From an uncultured Oscillospiraceae bacterium (lineage in GTDB: Bacteria > Bacillota > Clostridia > Oscillospirales > Ruminococcaceae), in assembly GCA_910578255.1 (NCBI GenBank), contig CAJTQM010000039.1:1-6685 (forward strand): a stretch of 6,685 bases of DNA. Direction: 5' to 3'. Both the position numbers and the translations under genes were made by a program. This document shows, one piece after another, positions 3,416 to 6,685 of this stretch; within the stretch, counting starts at the first letter, position 1, and every line of letters begins with the position of its first letter. The notes under the pieces were generated by a model. That model was not told the DNA's origin and ran no database searches. It was given only the letters and a program-made list of their open reading frames with translations.

Positions 3416-6091
3416 ATGAAAAAAGTCCTCAAACATTCTGCGGCAGCTTTGGCAACCGGCGGACTTCTGCTCGCTTTGTATGAAATATTGGGTCTGTTCC
3501 CTTTTGGAGAAAATACCGTTTCCTGGTGCGATATGAACCAGCAGGTCGTCCCGCTTTTATGCGAATTCAAGGACATTCTCGCCGGAAAGGGAAGCCTTTT
3601 TCTCAATCTGCAAAACGCCGGCGGGATGAATTTCTGGGGTGTGTTTTTATTTTTCATCTCCAGCCCTTTTTCCTTTTTGGTCATCTTTGTGGAAAAATGG
3701 CAGATGCTGCGCTTTGCAAATCTTTTGGTCCTTTTTAAAATGATGACCTGCGCCGGCTGCGCGTCGGTCTTTTTCGACCGGGCGTTTCCCCGGCTTCGTT
3801 CGGTTTTCGGTTTTCTTCTGTCGGTGGGCTACAGCTTTTGCGGCTATACCATGCTGTTTTACCAAAATGTGGTCTGGCTGGACGAGATGTATCTCTTCCC
3901 TTTATTTTTGCTGTCCCTTTTGCGGCTGGAAAAAACCGGCTCCTTTGTCCCGTATGGGCTTTGCCTGGCGGCCATGATCACCGTGAACTTTTACCTTAGC
4001 TATATGCTGGTCCTGTTTTTGATTCTGGCGGCCGGGCTTTGGATCTTATTTTTTGCGCCGGCCAAAAACCGCGGGCAGCGGACGGTGCAGCTGGCTGCCG
4101 GTACTATTGGCGCGGCGCTTTTATCCGCCGTCGTCTGGCTGCCCGCTCTGCTGGAGTACCTTCAGTCGGCTCGAGGCGGAAATCTGTTCAAAAGTCTTAG
4201 CAGCGGCAGCTTTTTTACCCCCTTCAGCACCATCGGTATGCTCCTTTTGTGCAGCGCCATCATTTTGCCGGCCTTTATCCTTCAAACCGTCCGCTGCATC
4301 AACCAAGAGATGGACCGCCCCCGGGAGTTGTACCTGCTGCTGCTTTTTCTTTTGATGCTCATTCCAACGGTGATTGAACCGATCAACAAAATTTGGCATA
4401 CCGGCAGCTATCAGGCGTTTCCCGGCCGGTATGGATATATGCTGGTATTTTTGGGTCTTTGTCTGGCGGCGGGGCTTTTGCGGGAGCCGGAGAGTCCCGT
4501 CCGCCGCTCTTCCCCGCCTTTTCGGCGGCTGATGACGGCGGCGCTGTTCGCGCTGGAAATTTTTACGGCTTTTACCGCCGTTTCTCTTTTGCAAAACCAT
4601 CACAAAACCCTGTCGGTCTACACCCGCACCTTGTGGGGAAACGACCAGTCTCTGCGGACCTTTTTGTTTTTCTTCCTGCCGGCGGCGGCCTGCGCGGGGC
4701 TGGCGCTGGTTTTGTATCGGCGTCGGGCCTTTTCCTGGAGGCCGATGGCCCTTTGTCTGGGCGCGCTGGTTATGATCGAATCTCTCTTTTATGGCGCCTG
4801 CTTTTTTTCCAGCAAAAGCGACCATTCCTTTATTGACGCGGTGATGTTAGAAGACCAGATCCCGGACGACAGCTTTTACCGGGTGAAAAACAACCGGAAA
4901 AATTACGACGTCAATCTGACCGGCGCCATGGGATACAATACCCTCAACCATTACACCTCTCTGACCCGGGAGGACTACATGCACGGAATCCGCAAGCTGG
5001 GCTATTCTTCTTATTGGATGGAGGTCAGTTCGGTGGGCGGAACCTTGATCAGCGACGCGCTGCTCAACCAGAAATACACCATATACCGGCAGGGAACGGC
5101 GCCGGACGCGCCTTTTTATGCGGACGGCGTTTACTGCATCGCGCAAAACGAATATTCTCTGCCCTTAGGGCTCATCACCGGCGCGGACCTTTCCGGCGAA
5201 GAAACGGTGCCCCTGTCTGCCCGGCCCCGGGCGGGTGAGGGGCTGCTGCAAACCCTGTCCGGCGATGTCCAAAACCTTGTGCAGGAGCATACTCCAACCT
5301 TTTTGCACAACGTCTCCATTTCCCGGGACGGGGATTTTTACAACATCACCCGCCAGGGCTCCGGCGACTCGATCATCGAATACCAGCTTCCTCCGTCGGA
5401 CCAGACCCGCACCTATTATTTCGACTGCTTTGACTCTTTAAAAAACAACCTGTCCGAGCCGTACTACAAGGCCTTTTCTGTCTATGTGGACGGGGAACTT
5501 TTGGCAAAGGAGTATCCCACCCAAAGCCTAAACGGCGTATTCCAGCTGACCGTCGGGCAAAACCAGCCGGTCCGCGTCACCCTGACGGTACACAAAAATG
5601 TGTCGGTCCGCTCCTTTGGCGTGTTCAGCGTCTCCCATCCGGCGCTGGAAAAAACGCTTTCTTCTGTGCACGCCGCCCGGATGCAGACGGACAAAAACCG
5701 GGTCTTCGGCACAGCCCTCGCCCAGGAAGAGGGGGAATATCTGTTTTTGTCCCTGCCCTACGACGAAGGGTATACCGCCCGGATCAACGGTCAAAAGGTC
5801 CCTATCCTGCGGGTGTTCGACTGCTGGATGGCGGTTCCCCTTTCCCAGGGGGAAAACCAGATCGAACTGCGCTACCGTCCTCCGGGGCTGACCGCCGGGC
5901 TTCTTCTCAGCGCCGCCGGACTGGTCTTTCTTCTGCTTTGTGGCCGTCTTCTTTCCCGTCGGGGACTTCGCCTGCGGTTTTTGGAAAAACCGGCCGTCCT
6001 TTGTCTCTCGCTGCTCACCGCCGTCACCGCCGCCGTCGTTTACCTGATGCCGGTGATCGTCTATTTCGTCTATCATTTTTTTATCTCATAG
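3416..6091 (+). CDS. YfhO-family membrane protein, probable GT-C glycosyltransferase
   Basis: This is an 891-residue polytopic membrane protein of the YfhO family. After the first membrane segment (about 9-28) the first outer loop has WCDMNQQVVPLL (37-48), matching the family's D-x-x-x-Q-x-V-P motif, with D39 as the likely catalytic acid. SSPFSF (82-87), YSFCGYTM (139-146), WLDEMYLFP (154-162) and FPGRYGYM (335-342) are further family landmarks. About ten or more hydrophobic helices run to about 465. A soluble, presumably extracytoplasmic beta-rich domain fills about 466-825, and helices follow at about 826-845 and 860-889. In other Firmicutes, YfhO proteins move sugars from a lipid carrier onto lipoteichoic acid; the acceptor here is unknown. 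The ATG at 3416 is preceded by GGGAGAG (3400-3406). The gene is monocistronic, diverges from the FAD dehydrogenase gene and ends at a shared terminator. No partner glycosyltransferase is seen nearby. Confidence 0.88.
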   Translation: MKKVLKHSAAALATGGLLLALYEILGLFPFGENTVSWCDMNQQVVPLLCEFKDILAGKGSLFLNLQNAGGMNFWGVFLFFISSPFSFLVIFVEKWQMLRFANLLVLFKMMTCAGCASVFFDRAFPRLRSVFGFLLSVGYSFCGYTMLFYQNVVWLDEMYLFPLFLLSLLRLEKTGSFVPYGLCLAAMITVNFYLSYMLVLFLILAAGLWILFFAPAKNRGQRTVQLAAGTIGAALLSAVVWLPALLEYLQSARGGNLFKSLSSGSFFTPFSTIGMLLLCSAIILPAFILQTVRCINQEMDRPRELYLLLLFLLMLIPTVIEPINKIWHTGSYQAFPGRYGYMLVFLGLCLAAGLLREPESPVRRSSPPFRRLMTAALFALEIFTAFTAVSLLQNHHKTLSVYTRTLWGNDQSLRTFLFFFLPAAACAGLALVLYRRRAFSWRPMALCLGALVMIESLFYGACFFSSKSDHSFIDAVMLEDQIPDDSFYRVKNNRKNYDVNLTGAMGYNTLNHYTSLTREDYMHGIRKLGYSSYWMEVSSVGGTLISDALLNQKYTIYRQGTAPDAPFYADGVYCIAQNEYSLPLGLITGADLSGEETVPLSARPRAGEGLLQTLSGDVQNLVQEHTPTFLHNVSISRDGDFYNITRQGSGDSIIEYQLPPSDQTRTYYFDCFDSLKNNLSEPYYKAFSVYVDGELLAKEYPTQSLNGVFQLTVGQNQPVRVTLTVHKNVSVRSFGVFSVSHPALEKTLSSVHAARMQTDKNRVFGTALAQEEGEYLFLSLPYDEGYTARINGQKVPILRVFDCWMAVPLSQGENQIELRYRPPGLTAGLLLSAAGLVFLLLCGRLLSRRGLRLRFLEKPAVLCLSLLTAVTAAVVYLMPVIVYFVYHFFIS

Positions 6092-6100
6092 GAAAACATC

Positions 6101-6136
6101 AAAAAGCGGAGGGAAAGAGATACCCTCCGCTTTTTT
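6101..6136. terminator. Bidirectional terminator between convergent genes
   Basis: AAAAGCGGAGGG (6102-6113) pairs with CCCTCCGC-TTTT (6123-6134) around a 9-base loop, giving 8 GC-rich pairs plus an A/T tract on each side. It lies 10 bases after the YfhO-family stop (TAG, 6089-6091) and directly abuts the minus-strand ABC ATPase stop (TAG, 6139-6137). It therefore serves both converging genes. Confidence 0.92.
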
Positions 6137-6685
6137 CTATCCGCTTTCGTCCATGGAAAAATAAGAAACCTGCAAATCCCGCAGCGGCGCCGTCTGGTGG
6201 CTGACCAGCACGGTCAGCACCCCGGGTGAAAGGGCGCCGACCATCGCGCAGAGTTTTTGGGCCGCCGCGCCGTCTAATCCGTTAAACGGCTCGTCCAGCA
6301 GCAGGATACCGGCCGGCGCGTCCGATAAAAAGGCGACGCCGCGCAAAAACGCCACCCGCCGCCGCTGCCCGCCGGAAAGCTGCCCCGGATACCGGCCGGC
6401 CACCTCCGGCTCCAGCCCCGCCTGCGCCAAAAGCGTCTCGGGCGGCGGATTCTCCCCGCCCTGGGGCTGAACCAGCCGGATATTCTGGGCCGCCGTGGCC
6501 CAGGGAAGCAGCCGGTCCTCCTGAAAAACATAGGCGATCTTCCGGCCGGCAAGCCCCAGAATTTTGCCGCCGTCCGCCGGCTCCAGCCCGGACAAAATCC
6601 GCAGCAGGGTGGTTTTTCCCCGGCCGGACGCACCGGTGATACAAACGACGCCGCTGTCCGGTAAGGTCATGGAAAAACGGTCCAG
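6137..6685 (-). CDS. ABC transporter ATP-binding protein, SsuB/TauB/NrtD-like (5' end cut)
   Basis: 182 residues are visible; the reading frame stays open through the right edge (LDRFS before the internal ATG at 6670), so the true start lies outside the window. The motifs are complete: Walker A GASGRGKTT, Q-loop with YVFQEDRLLPWATAAQNI, signature LSGGQ followed by RRRVAFLRG, Walker B ILLLDEP, D-loop NGLD and H-loop LVSHQ. The phrase FQEDRLLPW is typical of ATPases serving nitrate/sulfonate/taurine-type importers and related thiamine-precursor or riboflavin uptake systems, so it probably energises a small-molecule importer at the inner face of the membrane. The substrate cannot be told from the ATPase; the permease and binding protein should lie to the right. 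The protein stops soon after the H-loop, so it is a compact form (around 200 residues in all), shorter than typical SsuB. K-T replaces the more common K-S in Walker A, which is tolerated in the family. Confidence 0.88.
   Translation of the reverse strand: MDRFSMTLPDSGVVCITGASGRGKTTLLRILSGLEPADGGKILGLAGRKIAYVFQEDRLLPWATAAQNIRLVQPQGGENPPPETLLAQAGLEPEVAGRYPGQLSGGQRRRVAFLRGVAFLSDAPAGILLLDEPFNGLDGAAAQKLCAMVGALSPGVLTVLVSHQTAPLRDLQVSYFSMDESG

Noticed and set aside
4121..4825. 234-codon minus-strand open frame inside the YfhO-family gene
   Set aside because: Its translation is low-complexity and rich in K, R, Q and G, as expected antisense to hydrophobic membrane helices, and there is no promoter or ribosome site.
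4393..4836. 147-codon plus-strand open frame overlapping the YfhO-family gene
   Set aside because: It is an out-of-frame shadow of the membrane domain with Gly/Ala-rich sequence and no ribosome site.
5528..6076. 182-codon minus-strand open frame opposite the end of the YfhO-family gene
   Set aside because: It is antisense to conserved coding sequence, has a charged low-complexity product and no start signals.
6137..6670. Complete 177-residue ABC ATPase starting at 6670
   Set aside because: The frame continues to the window edge, and the residues before this Met match the usual sequence just ahead of the Walker A region, so the gene is cut by the edge rather than starting here.

Overview
The window looks like chromosomal DNA of an anaerobic Bacillota (Clostridia), probably a moderately GC-rich member of the Oscillospiraceae/Ruminococcaceae type. 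The basis is Firmicutes-style AGGAGG ribosome sites, sigma-A-like promoters, intrinsic terminators with long T runs, a purine-class riboswitch, a YfhO-family membrane protein and a COG2509-type FAD dehydrogenase. The lineage is an inference; no rRNA or other marker gene is present. I see no mobile element, CRISPR array or tRNA.

Layout, left to right. Bases 1-63 carry no gene, only a short GC-rich inverted repeat. A two-gene minus-strand operon follows: a cytoplasmic CBM9-like (carbohydrate-binding family 9-like) protein (1529 down to 948), then, 25 bases on, a SagB-type nitroreductase (922 down to 89). It has an extended -10 promoter at 1573-1600 and ends in a strong terminator at 64-90. Upstream of it is a third minus-strand gene (3064 down to 1643), an FAD-dependent dehydrogenase of the COG2509 kind with a four-cysteine cluster. 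Its terminator (about 1596-1629) abuts the promoter of the two-gene operon.

The 351-base gap at 3065-3415 is divergent and rich in regulation. On the minus strand it holds a perfect TTGACA promoter and then a guanine-class purine riboswitch aptamer (3242 down to 3181). Next comes an expression platform in which aptamer bases can re-pair with the sequence just before a T6 run, and then two further hairpin/palindromic elements before the start codon. On the plus strand it holds a promoter (3351-3379) for the large YfhO-family protein, with a 12-bp palindrome at the predicted transcription start.

The YfhO-family gene (3416-6091) encodes a polytopic membrane protein with a large extracytoplasmic domain, likely a GT-C-type glycosyltransferase acting on cell-surface polymers. 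It converges on an ABC transporter ATPase of the SsuB/TauB/NrtD kind (minus strand, cut by the right edge). The two share a bidirectional terminator at 6101-6136.

The most notable item is the riboswitch: a guanine-type aptamer controlling an FAD dehydrogenase rather than a recognisable purine synthesis or transport gene, with a layout that reads as ligand-dependent antitermination (an ON switch). Otherwise the genes form separate transcription units, and I see no single pathway joining them.
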